Positions 7,490-14,886 of a DNA stretch of 14,886 bases are shown piece by piece (within the stretch, counting starts at the first letter, position 1; each line of letters starts with the position of its first letter). The position numbers and the translations under genes were made by a program. The notes beneath the pieces were generated by a model. The model was not told the DNA's origin. It saw only the letters and a program-made list of their open reading frames with translations, and searched no databases. This DNA comes from an uncultured Clostridia bacterium (lineage in GTDB: Bacteria; Bacillota_A; Clostridia; TANB77; CAG-508): assembly GCA_947624715.1 (NCBI GenBank), contig CANQLO010000041.1, positions 1 to 14,886 on the forward strand, read 5' to 3'.

Positions 7490-7550
7490 AATAAATGAAT
7501 AGATAATAGTTTATAAAATAATTGACATACAAAAAATAATTTATAAAATT
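7471..7550 (+). repeat. Three degenerate tandem copies of the sufD 3' end
   Basis: Units are 7471-7494, 7495-7521 and 7522-7550. Each contains a form of AATAATTTATAAAATAA, and the first two share ATAGA-AATA-TTTATAAAATAA. Unit 1 spans the last sufD codons (residues ending DNNL) and the TAA stop; units 2 and 3 are non-coding copies beyond it. The array also produces a low-complexity - strand open frame with repeated FYKLLSI, which is not a gene. Confidence 0.75.
7522..7549 (+). promoter_or_regulatory. Possible internal promoter before sufS
   Basis: A consensus TTGACA at 7522-7527 is 16 bases from TAAAAT at 7544-7549. It lies inside the third sufD-tail repeat and may have arisen by mutation of that copy. 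TGTCAA at 7555-7560 is the inverted complement of the -35 box. In such AT-rich DNA a chance match is quite possible. Confidence 0.3.
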
Positions 7551-7615
7551 TGGTTGTCAAGCTAAGAAATAAACTCAAATTTTTCTTTAATTAAACAAAG
7601 AAAGGAATATTTTAA

Positions 7616-8839
7616 ATGACAAGTTCTGAGATAAAGAAAGATTTTTCAATATTAAATAATCAAGAAATAACATATTTAGATAGTGGTGCAACCACTCAAA
7701 AGCCTACTCAGGTTATAAGAGCAGTTGACAGATATTATGAAGAAGAAAATGCTAATCCTCATAGAGGAGCATATAGATTAAGCATTAAGGCAACAGAAGT
7801 TTATGATGAAGCGAGAAAAAAAGTTGCTGATTTTATAAATGCAACATATCCTGAAGAAATAGTATTTACAAGAAATGCAACAGAAAGCTTAAACTTAATA
7901 GCATATAGTTATGGTATTGAAAATTTAAAAAACAATGATAAAATTGTATTATCAATAATGGAACATCATTCAAATTTAGTACCATGGCAATTTGTATCTC
8001 AAAAAACAGGTGCTAAACTAGAATATATGTATATAAATAGTAAGGGAGAGATTCCTTATGAAGAAATAGATAAGAAAATAGTTCCGGGAGTTAAAGTTGT
8101 TGGTATAACACAAGTATCAAATGTTTTAGGAACAATAAATCCTGTAAAGGAAATAGTAAAAAAAGCACATAGCATAGGAGCTATTGTTGTAGTTGACGCT
8201 TCACAATCTATTCCACACATGAAGGTTGATGTAACAGACTTAGATGTGGATTTTTTAGTATTTTCAGGACATAAAATGTTATCACCATTAGGAATTGGTG
8301 TTTTATATGGTAAAAAAGAATTACTAGAAAAATTGAAACCATTTTTATATGGTGGAGATATGATAGAATATGTTTATGAACAAGAAACTACATTTGCTCC
8401 AATACCAACCAAGTTTGAAGCGGGAACGCAAAATGTTGGTGGTGCAGTGGGCCTATCATCAGCAATAGATTATTTGAACAATATTGGAATAGAAAATGTT
8501 GAAAAAATAGAAAAAGAATTGATGTCATATGCTATGGAGCAGTTAAGTAAACTAGATTTCATAACAGTATATGGACCAAAAGATTTAAGCAAACATGCAA
8601 GTGTTATATCATTTAATGTTAATGGAGTTCATCCACATGATGTTGCTAGTATTTTAGATAGTGAAAATGTGTGCATACGTTCAGGAAACCATTGTGCACA
8701 ACCTCTTTTAAGATACATGGGGTTAGATTCGACTTGTAGAATAAGCTTCTATATATACAACACAAAAGAAGATGTTGATAAGCTTATAAATGCTTTAATA
8801 AAAACTAGAGATATGTTTGCTAAATGGATCAATAAATAA
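7616..8839 (+). CDS. sufS: Cysteine desulfurase SufS (group II)
   Basis: SufS is a PLP enzyme that removes sulfur from cysteine, leaving alanine and a persulfide that passes to SufU. The 407-residue protein shows the family's blocks: YLDSGATTQKP (20-30), NPHRGAYRLS (47-56), EHHSN with H118, DASQSIPH with D194 and Q197, PLP lysine K220 in SGHKMLSPLGIGVLYG, EAGTQNV (268-274), and the active-site cysteine C360 in RSGNHCAQPLLRYMG. Relatives usually have R-A-G-H-H-C there, so Asn in place of the first His is a mild variant. The short catalytic loop and partner SufU mark it as SufS rather than IscS/NifS. ATG 7616 follows AAAGGA at 7601-7606. The gap from sufD is 126 bases, partly repeats. Confidence 0.96.
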   Translation: MTSSEIKKDFSILNNQEITYLDSGATTQKPTQVIRAVDRYYEEENANPHRGAYRLSIKATEVYDEARKKVADFINATYPEEIVFTRNATESLNLIAYSYGIENLKNNDKIVLSIMEHHSNLVPWQFVSQKTGAKLEYMYINSKGEIPYEEIDKKIVPGVKVVGITQVSNVLGTINPVKEIVKKAHSIGAIVVVDASQSIPHMKVDVTDLDVDFLVFSGHKMLSPLGIGVLYGKKELLEKLKPFLYGGDMIEYVYEQETTFAPIPTKFEAGTQNVGGAVGLSSAIDYLNNIGIENVEKIEKELMSYAMEQLSKLDFITVYGPKDLSKHASVISFNVNGVHPHDVASILDSENVCIRSGNHCAQPLLRYMGLDSTCRISFYIYNTKEDVDKLINALIKTRDMFAKWINK

Positions 8840-8883
8840 AAGATTAACTACAAAAAGTCAATATTTTTAGAAAGGATTTTGCA

Positions 8884-9312
8884 ATGGAAAATTTAGATTC
8901 AATATATACAGATATAATAATGCAACATAGTACAGAAACATTTAATAAGAAAAATCTTGTAAATCCAACAGATAAAGAACATGGGCATAATCCAAGTTGT
9001 GGAGATGACATTACACTTGAAATAATAATGAATGGAGATATTATAGAAGATTTGGCATTTACAGGACACGGTTGTGCTATATCACAAGCATCAACTTCAA
9101 TAATGTGTGACTTATTAAAAGGAAAGACAAAGGAAGAAGCAATAGAATTAATAAATATATTTATTAAAATGATTAAAAGAGAAGATGTAACTGAGGAAGA
9201 ATTAGATAGATTAGAAGAGGCGAGAGCTCTTCAAAATATTTCAAATATGCCAGCAAGAGTAAAATGTGCAGAGCTTGCTTGGTACACAATGCAAAAATTA
9301 CTAGAAAGATAA
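8884..9312 (+). CDS. sufU: Sulfur-transfer scaffold protein SufU
   Basis: SufU is the zinc-dependent sulfurtransferase that takes persulfide sulfur from SufS and hands it to SufBCD in Gram-positive bacteria. The 142-residue protein has the expected ligands: C39 and D41 in NPSCGDDITLEI, C64 in GHGCAISQASTS, and C128 in RVKCAELAW. The spacing between the second and third cysteines includes the extra segment that separates SufU from IscU. C75 (SIMCD) is an additional cysteine. ATG 8884 follows AAAGGA at 8871-8876, 44 bases after sufS. It is the last gene of the operon and is followed by a hairpin. Confidence 0.95.
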   Translation: MENLDSIYTDIIMQHSTETFNKKNLVNPTDKEHGHNPSCGDDITLEIIMNGDIIEDLAFTGHGCAISQASTSIMCDLLKGKTKEEAIELINIFIKMIKREDVTEEELDRLEEARALQNISNMPARVKCAELAWYTMQKLLER

Positions 9313-9355
9313 TAAAAATTTTAAGTAATTGCAAAATATGTTATATTATTTATAA

Positions 9356-9389
9356 AAGTGGGAACTCTAAAAAATAAGAATTCCCACTT
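9356..9389 (+). terminator. Hairpin terminator of the suf operon
   Basis: AAGTGGGAA (9356-9364) pairs with TTCCCACTT (9381-9389), a 9-bp stem with four G-C pairs, extended by T-C-T/A-G-A pairs after one mismatch. The following CTATTGT is only a weak U-tract. A second small dyad, ATTGTA-ACCAA-TACAAT, follows at 9392-9408. Nothing else was recognised between here and 9525. Confidence 0.65.
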
Positions 9390-9524
9390 CTATTGTAACC
9401 AATACAATTGTTAATACGAAATCAAAGATTCTGATACTGTTAAACTATAGCTATTACAATAATGGATAAATTAAAAGAATAATATTACAACAATATGACA
9501 TTTATGTAACTTTAAGAGTTTTTA

Positions 9525-9553
9525 TTGAAAAAAAGATTAACGTTTACTATAAT
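9525..9553 (+). promoter_or_regulatory. Promoter of the surface-protein gene
   Basis: TTGAAA (9525-9530), a 17-base spacer and a consensus TATAAT (9548-9553) lie 31 bases before the start codon. This gives a short leader with AAAGG at 9571-9575. Confidence 0.75.
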
Positions 9554-9584
9554 ATAATAAAAGATATTAGAAAGGTAATGTCTA

Positions 9585-12563
9585 ATGAAATCAACAATAT
9601 TATGTAATAAACTAAAAAAGTTAATTATTGCTATGATAGTTATTGCTATTAATGTAAATACTATTACAGTGGCATTTGCACAAAGTAATGATAATAATAT
9701 TCAAGAAAATCTAAGTAAACAAATTGGGGCTATACGTATATCAGATAAAAGTACCGTAGACGAATATAAAAATGCTATAACAAATATTGCTGATGGTAGT
9801 CGATATAGTGGACGAGTTTGGACAGATAAATCTGTATATGCTAATGATGGTGTAGGTAATGTTAAGTTAGATGATAAATTTAATATAGAGTATGACGATG
9901 ATTTTTTAACTGTTTTTTCAGCATTAAGTTCAAATAAAACAATAAAAACACCTAATGTAATAGATTTGATGTTTATTGTAGATATATCAGGTAGTATGGG
10001 AAAAGTAGATGATAATGTACAGACAGACATTTCTAAAACACCAATGAAAAAAACTGTTGATGCAATTAATACATCTATTAAGCAAATATTAGAATTAGAT
10101 TCAAAAACAAGAGTAGGAATAGCAGTTTATGGTTCTACTTCGGTTGTATTATTACCACTGGATAATTATACATTATTAGATGAAACTCCATTACTTCAAG
10201 TGACTTCTATGGGTGAATATGGAAAAAATCAAGGCTTACATTTTAACCTTACAGCTACAGCTAAAAGTAATACAAAAAATGAAATTGTAACTAAATATGC
10301 TAATAATAGTGGATTGTCTAATAATGAATATAATAATGAAAAAAGTACAATTTCAAACGCTAATATACTAGGAACAAGTGGACATAGAGAAGGAGATGGA
10401 ACAAGTAATTCTCCTTGGCAAGTAGGTCATATAACTAATCACCAAGCTGGATTAGCTGTTGGATTAAATGAGCTTGCAACAGCTGAAAACACAACATTTT
10501 GTGATAAATATGGACAAATGCATTCTAATATTCCTTGTGTAATTCATATAACAGATGGACAAACAAGCGATTTAGCTACAATTGATGAAAACAGTAATTG
10601 GTATAATGTGGATCCTACTAAAGATTTAGCTTATAATACAAGAAAAAATGATTCATCATATTATAATGTTAACCAATTAAGTGGAGAAAAGATGGCTGTA
10701 CCGATGATTTTCCAAACGTTAATGACAGCATCATACTATACATCAAAAGTAAATAATCATTATCAAAAAAATGCTAGAAATGTAAATATAAATAATGCTG
10801 AGAATATTGAAGTTGTTAATTATTCTGTATATGCTGCAGATACGCATGAATTATCAAATCTGGATGAAACAACAAGAACTATTATAGAAAGTGTTTGTAA
10901 TCCATCTAATACATTTTTAAGTAATAGTGACAACAAATTAATAAAAGGTGATGCAGATTTAGTAGGCGCATATCAATTATTTGAAAATTGGAAAGAAGGA
11001 ATAAATGTTGATAACACATATATAGGTGATTATATTTCAATTACTTTGAATGCTAACAAAGAGCAAATTGCTAATAATGAAGATGGAGTTACTGTAGATG
11101 ATGTCATAAAAAATATATATTATGTTGATGATGGACATTTCTTATCAACAGGATTTGATAAATTATATGATGTAATTGAAAGTGTAATTAAAGAACAAAT
11201 TACAATAGTAGACGAAGTTAGTTGGTTTGACTTTGAACTGGAAAATAAATTATCATATGTTGATCCAATAGGCGAATATATGCAAATAAAAGAACTTAAG
11301 AAAATGATTTTATTTGGGCAAGAATATAATATAATTGCAGATAGAGAACCTGTGCAAGAAAATTTAGGTGACAAAGAAGTTATAAAACAATATTATAAAG
11401 TAGTATCATCAAACAATGAAGATTTAACAATAACTAATTCATCATATGGAGATAATGCAAGCTTTAAATTGAGTGATATTAAAATTTGGAATGAAATTAC
11501 TAAAAATTATAATGATGAAGGTGAATATATTAATAGTAGTGAACGTTTATATATAAATATTCCAAAAGTTGCGATACCAATTAGATTAGACTCAATTTAT
11601 TTAGATGCACAAGAAAATGTTATCGATTATAAAACAAATATTAATACAGATTATGCATTACCAATTAGAATTACTTATACGGTAGGAATTAGTGATGAAA
11701 TTTTGAGAGAAAATGTAGTAGATACATCCAAAATTTCAAAAGAGTATATGACGAATAATATGATACAAGAAGACGAAAAAAAATATGTTAATTTCTTTTC
11801 AAATTATTATGATAAAAAAATATATGATGCAGAAGCTCAAACTACTTTAGGTAATGCTATGGTATATTTTACACCAGCGACGAAAAATGCATTTTATTTA
11901 TTTCAAAAAAATGCAATAATATATAAAAATAGTTCTGGAGGAGATTCTAATGGAGAAGGAATTTTAAATGAAACAGGTGGAAGTGTTTTAGTATCTGATG
12001 CAGTAGAAGATTTAAATGAAATTAAAGATAATGAAACATATTATTATATAGACGAATTCTTTGTACCAGAGGAAAATGATAAATATAAAGGCAAATTAAT
12101 TAAATACGTTGTAGCTCAAACAGGTGCTGAATTACATGGAGATAATAATGAAAATTATTTAACATATTATGATACTGTAAAAGGAGAAGAAGTGCAATCA
12201 AAAGGAGAAAATATTTTAGTGGCAACAAAGATAGGAGAAAAAAGAATCTCTAATGTAAAAAAAGTAGCATCAAGTAAAGAAGAAAATATAACAGGTACGG
12301 CAACTGAAAACTTTATACAAAAATATCAAACTACAGAAGAGGGTAATGAAGTTGAATCATATTTAGGCAACAACGGAAAAATTAAAATTGAAGCAAAGGA
12401 AAATCTACCAAAAGAAAATTCAGATAATACTATTACATTAGACAATGTATTACCAAAGACAGGAGAAAAAACAAGAATGTTAATGCTAATAATGATGATA
12501 GCATTAGATATTATATGCATATTTTTCTATATAAGATATAGAAAATATAAAGATATAGCATAA
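9585..12563 (+). CDS. Secreted LPxTG-anchored von Willebrand factor A domain protein
   Basis: This is a cell-wall surface protein of 992 residues. It has a signal peptide (basic KLKK, hydrophobic core about 12-30, likely cut after AFA at 30-32). A motif SGRVWTDKSVY (75-85), seen in related surface VWA proteins, precedes a VWA domain with MIDAS residues D133-x-S135-x-S137, T284 in HITNHQAG and D324 in ITDGQTS. About 90 residues are inserted between strand RVGIAVYG and T284, recalling the arms inserted in pilus-tip adhesins such as RrgA; this likeness is inferred. The rest is rich in Asn, Asp and Glu with no domain I can name. The C-terminus is a sortase signal: LPKTG (956-960), a hydrophobic segment and the basic tail RYRKYK. 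It has its own promoter and terminator, and no sortase or pilin is nearby. A short out-of-frame ATG at 9578 is ignored. Adhesion is the likely role; the ligand is unknown. Confidence 0.85.
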   Translation: MKSTILCNKLKKLIIAMIVIAINVNTITVAFAQSNDNNIQENLSKQIGAIRISDKSTVDEYKNAITNIADGSRYSGRVWTDKSVYANDGVGNVKLDDKFNIEYDDDFLTVFSALSSNKTIKTPNVIDLMFIVDISGSMGKVDDNVQTDISKTPMKKTVDAINTSIKQILELDSKTRVGIAVYGSTSVVLLPLDNYTLLDETPLLQVTSMGEYGKNQGLHFNLTATAKSNTKNEIVTKYANNSGLSNNEYNNEKSTISNANILGTSGHREGDGTSNSPWQVGHITNHQAGLAVGLNELATAENTTFCDKYGQMHSNIPCVIHITDGQTSDLATIDENSNWYNVDPTKDLAYNTRKNDSSYYNVNQLSGEKMAVPMIFQTLMTASYYTSKVNNHYQKNARNVNINNAENIEVVNYSVYAADTHELSNLDETTRTIIESVCNPSNTFLSNSDNKLIKGDADLVGAYQLFENWKEGINVDNTYIGDYISITLNANKEQIANNEDGVTVDDVIKNIYYVDDGHFLSTGFDKLYDVIESVIKEQITIVDEVSWFDFELENKLSYVDPIGEYMQIKELKKMILFGQEYNIIADREPVQENLGDKEVIKQYYKVVSSNNEDLTITNSSYGDNASFKLSDIKIWNEITKNYNDEGEYINSSERLYINIPKVAIPIRLDSIYLDAQENVIDYKTNINTDYALPIRITYTVGISDEILRENVVDTSKISKEYMTNNMIQEDEKKYVNFFSNYYDKKIYDAEAQTTLGNAMVYFTPATKNAFYLFQKNAIIYKNSSGGDSNGEGILNETGGSVLVSDAVEDLNEIKDNETYYYIDEFFVPEENDKYKGKLIKYVVAQTGAELHGDNNENYLTYYDTVKGEEVQSKGENILVATKIGEKRISNVKKVASSKEENITGTATENFIQKYQTTEEGNEVESYLGNNGKIKIEAKENLPKENSDNTITLDNVLPKTGEKTRMLMLIMMIALDIICIFFYIRYRKYKDIA

Positions 12564-12663
12564 ATTAATCATAACCACATAAAGACATATATGCTACGAT
12601 TAAGATATTGTGCATTTATTAACAGATAATCACTATAAGAATTCTACGAATTGGTGTAATATA

Positions 12664-12701
12664 AAAAACTACTACTAATAAATATGTTAGTAGTAGTTTT
12701 T
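12664..12701. terminator. Strong bidirectional terminator
   Basis: A perfect 15-bp stem pairs 12664-12678 (AAAAACTACTACTAA) with 12687-12701 (TTAGTAGTAGTTTTT) around the loop TAAATATG. The A-run and T-run at its ends let it work in both directions. It would end the surface-protein transcript on + and the tRNA-Leu(TAG) transcript on -. Confidence 0.9.
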
Positions 12702-12717
12702 AAATTATTTCCTATTT

Positions 12718-12801
12718 TGGTGCGGATGAAGGGACTTGAACCCCCACGTCGTTGACACTGGTTCCTAAGACCAGCGCGTCTGCCAATTCCGCCACATCCG
12801 C
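12718..12801 (-). tRNA. tRNA-Leu (anticodon TAG)
   Basis: On the - strand the gene starts GCGGATGTGGCGG and ends CATCCGCACCA. GCGGATG pairs perfectly with CATCCGC, followed by discriminator A and an encoded CCA. The anticodon stem CTGGT/ACCAG encloses loop CTTAGGA, giving anticodon TAG (reads CUA and, by wobble, other CUN codons). A long variable arm with GTC/GAC and a T-arm with TTCAAGT complete a class II tRNA of 84 bases. Confidence 0.95.
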
Positions 12802-12821
12802 ATAAAATACTGACAATACTT

Positions 12822-12850
12822 ATAATACACTTTTTGATTTAATTTGTCAA
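12822..12850 (-). promoter_or_regulatory. Promoter of tRNA-Leu(TAG)
   Basis: On the - strand, consensus TTGACA (plus 12845-12850) is 17 bases from TATTAT (plus 12822-12827), 21 bases upstream of the tRNA 5' end. Confidence 0.75.
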
Positions 12851-12868
12851 CTGTTTTTATCAAATTAC

Positions 12869-12897
12869 TTGAAAAAATCTTGTAAATAAGGTATTAT
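12869..12897 (+). promoter_or_regulatory. Promoter of the small ORF-rlmD unit
   Basis: TTGAAA (12869-12874), a 17-base spacer and TATTAT (12892-12897) lie 32 bases before the small gene. It faces away from the tRNA promoter, with only 18 bases between the two -35 boxes. Confidence 0.7.
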
Positions 12898-12929
12898 ATA
12901 TAAAGAAAAATTTTTTAGGAGAGAAAACT

Positions 12930-13094
12930 ATGAAACAAAAATTTTTAAAAGATTTGGGAATAGATATAGAGGCTGACACGGAAGATTTATTAAGACAATT
13001 TGACCTAAATGGATTTATGGATCAAATTAGTGATAATAGATTAAAAGAAAAAGATGAAAAAATAGATGAAATTGAAGGAAAAGATAATAAGTAA
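12930..13094 (+). CDS. Small acidic protein of unknown function
   Basis: This 54-residue ORF is not recognised. It starts at ATG 12930 with a strong ribosome binding site, AGGAGAG at 12917-12923, six bases away, and a good promoter just upstream, so it is likely translated. The N-terminal half (MKQKFLKDLGIDIEADTEDL) mixes hydrophobic and acidic residues. The C-terminal third is almost all Lys, Glu, Asp and Ile (KEKDEKIDEIEGKDNK) and probably forms a charged helix or disordered tail. There is no signal peptide, membrane segment or cysteine. It lies 53 bases before rlmD, in the same direction, and is probably co-transcribed with it. Any link with rRNA methylation is only positional. Confidence 0.7.
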   Translation: MKQKFLKDLGIDIEADTEDLLRQFDLNGFMDQISDNRLKEKDEKIDEIEGKDNK

Positions 13095-13147
13095 TAATTG
13101 AAAAATTTACATAAAAGAAAAATTATAAATAATTAAAAGGAAAATTT

Positions 13148-14485
13148 ATGGAAGTACCAGTTAAGAAAAATGAAGAATATATAGTAGATATAATTGATTA
13201 TGGAAGTGAAGGAGAAGGTATAGCAAAAATAGATAGCTATACCATTTTTGTAATTGGAGCTTTAAAAGGAGAAAAATGCAAGATACATATTACAAAAGTT
13301 CTAACAACTCATTGTTTTGCTAAAATTGTTGAAATTCTAAAACAATCAAAAGAGAGAGTAGAAGCTGATTGCAATACATATAAAAGGTGTGGAGGTTGTA
13401 CGTTAAGACATATAAACTATGACGAAACATTAAAGATTAAACAACAAAAAGTACAAAACTTAGTTAATAAAATGCTTAAAACTAAAATAAGAGTAAACGA
13501 TACTATTGGTATGCAAAATCCTGAGCATTATAGAAACAAAGCAATATACCCAATTAGCCAAAGTAAAGAAGTAGGAATATTTGCACAAAGGAGTCATAAT
13601 ATTGTAGCAATAAGTGAATGTAAAATTCAAACTATTCAATCACAAGAAATCGCAAAATATATTTTAGATAATTGGAAAGATACAATTTATAATGAAAAAA
13701 CTGGAAAAGGCTTACTAAGAAATATAATGATAAGAGAAGGCTTTAAAACTAAAGAAGTAATGTGTGTAATAGTGCAAAATGGAAGTAAGAAATATGATGC
13801 AAGTAAATTAGTTAAAAAATTCCCTAACATAAAGACAGTAGTAGTAAACGTAAATACTAAAAATACAAATGTTGTGCTTTCAAATGAAAATATAATAGTT
13901 TATGGCAACGGTTATATAGAAGATATCTTGGGAGACTATAAATTCAAAATTTCGCCAAATTCTTTTTATCAAGTAAATCCTGTTCAAACAGAAAAACTTT
14001 ATAATTTAGCAATAGAAAAAGCAAAATTAAAAAAGGATGATATTGTATGTGATTTATACTGTGGCATTGGAACAATAGGAATTTTTGCATCTAAATATGT
14101 GAAAAAAGTTTATGGAATTGAAATAGTAGAAGATGCAATAAAGGATGCAAAAGAAAATGCAAAAATAAATAACATAAATAATGCAGAGTTTATTGTTGGT
14201 GATGTAGAGAAAGCTTTTAATGATTTCTTAAATAAAGGAATAAAACCTGATGTTATTTTTGTAGATCCGCCAAGAAAAGGATTGGACAATAAAACTGTAG
14301 AAAACTTATGTAAAACGAAATCACAAAGGCTAATATATATAAGTTGTAATCCTGCAACTTTAATGAGAGATTTGCAAAAGTTAGAAGAAGTATATGATAT
14401 TGTATCAATAACACCAGTTGATAATTTTTGCTATACATCACATGTGGAGTGTGTAACAGTGCTACAACTAAAACAAGACAGATAA
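13148..14485 (+). CDS. rlmD: 23S rRNA (uracil-5-)-methyltransferase, RlmD/RlmCD-type
   Basis: The enzyme methylates C5 of a uridine in 23S rRNA using SAM. The 445-residue protein has an N-terminal TRAM RNA-binding domain (about 1-60, IDYGSEGEGIAKID), the iron-sulfur cysteines C75, C81, C84 (ADCNTYKRCGGC) and C158 (SECKIQ), and a class I SAM fold with DLYCGIGT (302-309) and GIEIVEDA. DPPRKGLD is at 373-380, the nucleophile C400 is in YISCNPATLMRDL, and E434 is in SHVECV. All key residues are present. ATG 13148 follows AAAAGG at about 13136-13141. The family also includes TrmA, but TrmA lacks the TRAM domain and the cluster. Which uridine it modifies (U747, U1939 or both, as for RlmCD in Bacillus) cannot be read from sequence. 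It needs a [4Fe-4S] cluster, so it depends on Fe-S assembly. Confidence 0.93.
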   Translation: MEVPVKKNEEYIVDIIDYGSEGEGIAKIDSYTIFVIGALKGEKCKIHITKVLTTHCFAKIVEILKQSKERVEADCNTYKRCGGCTLRHINYDETLKIKQQKVQNLVNKMLKTKIRVNDTIGMQNPEHYRNKAIYPISQSKEVGIFAQRSHNIVAISECKIQTIQSQEIAKYILDNWKDTIYNEKTGKGLLRNIMIREGFKTKEVMCVIVQNGSKKYDASKLVKKFPNIKTVVVNVNTKNTNVVLSNENIIVYGNGYIEDILGDYKFKISPNSFYQVNPVQTEKLYNLAIEKAKLKKDDIVCDLYCGIGTIGIFASKYVKKVYGIEIVEDAIKDAKENAKINNINNAEFIVGDVEKAFNDFLNKGIKPDVIFVDPPRKGLDNKTVENLCKTKSQRLIYISCNPATLMRDLQKLEEVYDIVSITPVDNFCYTSHVECVTVLQLKQDR

Positions 14486-14510
14486 TACTTTATCTTTAAA
14501 TTATAGCATT

Positions 14511-14539
14511 TGGACAAATTATGTGGCAAAATTTATAAA
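14511..14539 (+). promoter_or_regulatory. Possible promoter before the NTPase fragment
   Basis: TGGACA (14511-14516) is 17 bases from TATAAA (14534-14539); each box differs from consensus at one position. It lies 22 bases before the start codon at 14562. Confidence 0.45.
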
Positions 14540-14561
14540 TATATGAAGGAGATAAATTTAA

Positions 14562-14711
14562 ATGAAAGTATTAATCGGAACAAAAAATCTAGGAAAAATA
14601 GAAGGAGCAAAACAAGCTTTTGAAAGATATTTTAATAATGTTGAAATAGAAGGAATACCAGTAAATTCAGATGTAGGAGATCAACCACTAAATGAAGAAA
14701 TATTACAATGA
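14562..14711 (+). pseudogene. 5' fragment of a DUF84 (YjjX-type) inosine/xanthosine triphosphatase
   Basis: The 49 codons match the start of DUF84 non-canonical purine NTP phosphatases, which hydrolyse ITP and XTP: MKVLIGTKNLGKIEGAKQAF, then EIEGIPVNSDVGDQPLNEEI. The family is about 170-180 residues, so some 70% is absent. The reading stops at TGA 14709-14711, where relatives continue with a G-A-x-N-R segment. No continuation of the family is seen in any frame downstream. The ribosome binding site AAGGAGA (14546-14552) and a possible promoter are intact. This points to a deletion or recombination joining the start of this gene to another sequence, or to a misassembly near the contig or window end. 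The fragment lacks most of the active site and should be inactive. Confidence 0.75.
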
Positions 14712-14886
14712 TTGAAGAGTTATCTCAATTTAATAAAACAATGGCTCAAAAAGTAATAGAAGAACAAACTAATGACAGGTTACTTGAATGGGGATTAAAA
14801 ATTTTTTACTTTGATAATAGAAAATGTGTTCAAGCTATTAATTATGCAAGTAAGCTAACAATTTTTTTATTTGATATTAAAGAAGA
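14708..14886 (+). CDS. Unknown protein, possibly DUF6933-like, 3' end outside window
   Basis: An open frame begins at ATG 14708, which overlaps the stop of the NTPase fragment as ATGA, and runs off the window end (59 full codons seen). A segment LLEWGLKIFYFDNRKCVQ followed by NYASKLTIFLFDIK resembles the pattern of small DUF6933-type proteins (L-x-W, then an (N/R)RK block, then N-x-x-S/T), but I hold this loosely. No proper Shine-Dalgarno sequence precedes the ATG (only GAAGA), so translation may be coupled to the fragment upstream, or the true N-terminus may have been lost at the same junction. Confidence 0.6.
   Translation, partial: MIEELSQFNKTMAQKVIEEQTNDRLLEWGLKIFYFDNRKCVQAINYASKLTIFLFDIKE

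Noticed and set aside
7375..7578. - strand open frame with repeated FYKLLSI
   Set aside because: It is a shadow of the sufD tail repeats, has no start signals, and is low-complexity.

Overview
The window is a strongly AT-rich stretch of a low-GC Gram-positive (Firmicutes, Clostridia-like) chromosome. The evidence is the heavy use of ATA and AGA codons, AAGGA-type ribosome binding sites, TTGACA/TATAAT-type promoters, a SufCBDSU iron-sulfur operon with the Gram-positive scaffold protein SufU, and an LPxTG cell-wall protein. TGA works as a stop and TGG as Trp, so the code looks standard. Most genes are on the + strand; two leucine tRNA genes are on the - strand.

Layout. (1) 2-970: a YhcG/DUF1016-type PD-(D/E)XK nuclease whose 5' end lies outside the window. 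(2) 988-2950: uvrB, complete in content but carrying one extra base at 1108 inside the Walker A codons. (3) 3117-3638: a short-form serine O-acetyltransferase gene (cysE) behind a terminator. (4) 3639-4100: a gene-poor interval with a tRNA-Leu(CAA) on the - strand, a possible gene remnant, and the suf promoter with a palindrome at the expected transcription start. (5) 4101-9312: the sufC-sufB-sufD-sufS-sufU operon, closed by a hairpin. (6) 9585-12563: a monocistronic, secreted, sortase-anchored von Willebrand A protein of 992 residues with its own promoter and a strong two-way terminator. (7) 12718-12897: tRNA-Leu(TAG) on the - strand and two divergent promoters. (8) 12930-14485: a 54-residue unknown protein followed by an RlmD-type rRNA methyltransferase. 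(9) 14562-14886: the first 49 codons of a DUF84 NTP phosphatase ending abruptly at an ATGA overlap with a second ORF that runs off the window.

How the genes fit together. CysE makes O-acetylserine for cysteine. SufS takes sulfur from cysteine, SufU accepts it, and the SufBCD scaffold assembles Fe-S clusters. The methyltransferase downstream has a four-cysteine Fe-S motif and is a plausible client. Cysteine supply and Fe-S assembly are adjacent but appear separately transcribed.

I did not find a convincing new multi-gene system. The most unusual signals are: the single-base lesion exactly in the UvrB P-loop; three clusters of degenerate 22-31 bp tandem repeats in intergenic spacers, two of which look like repeated duplication of the 3' end of the preceding gene including its stop codon, and one of which duplicates a Shine-Dalgarno-bearing segment before sufB; and the broken NTPase gene fused to a downstream ORF at the window edge.
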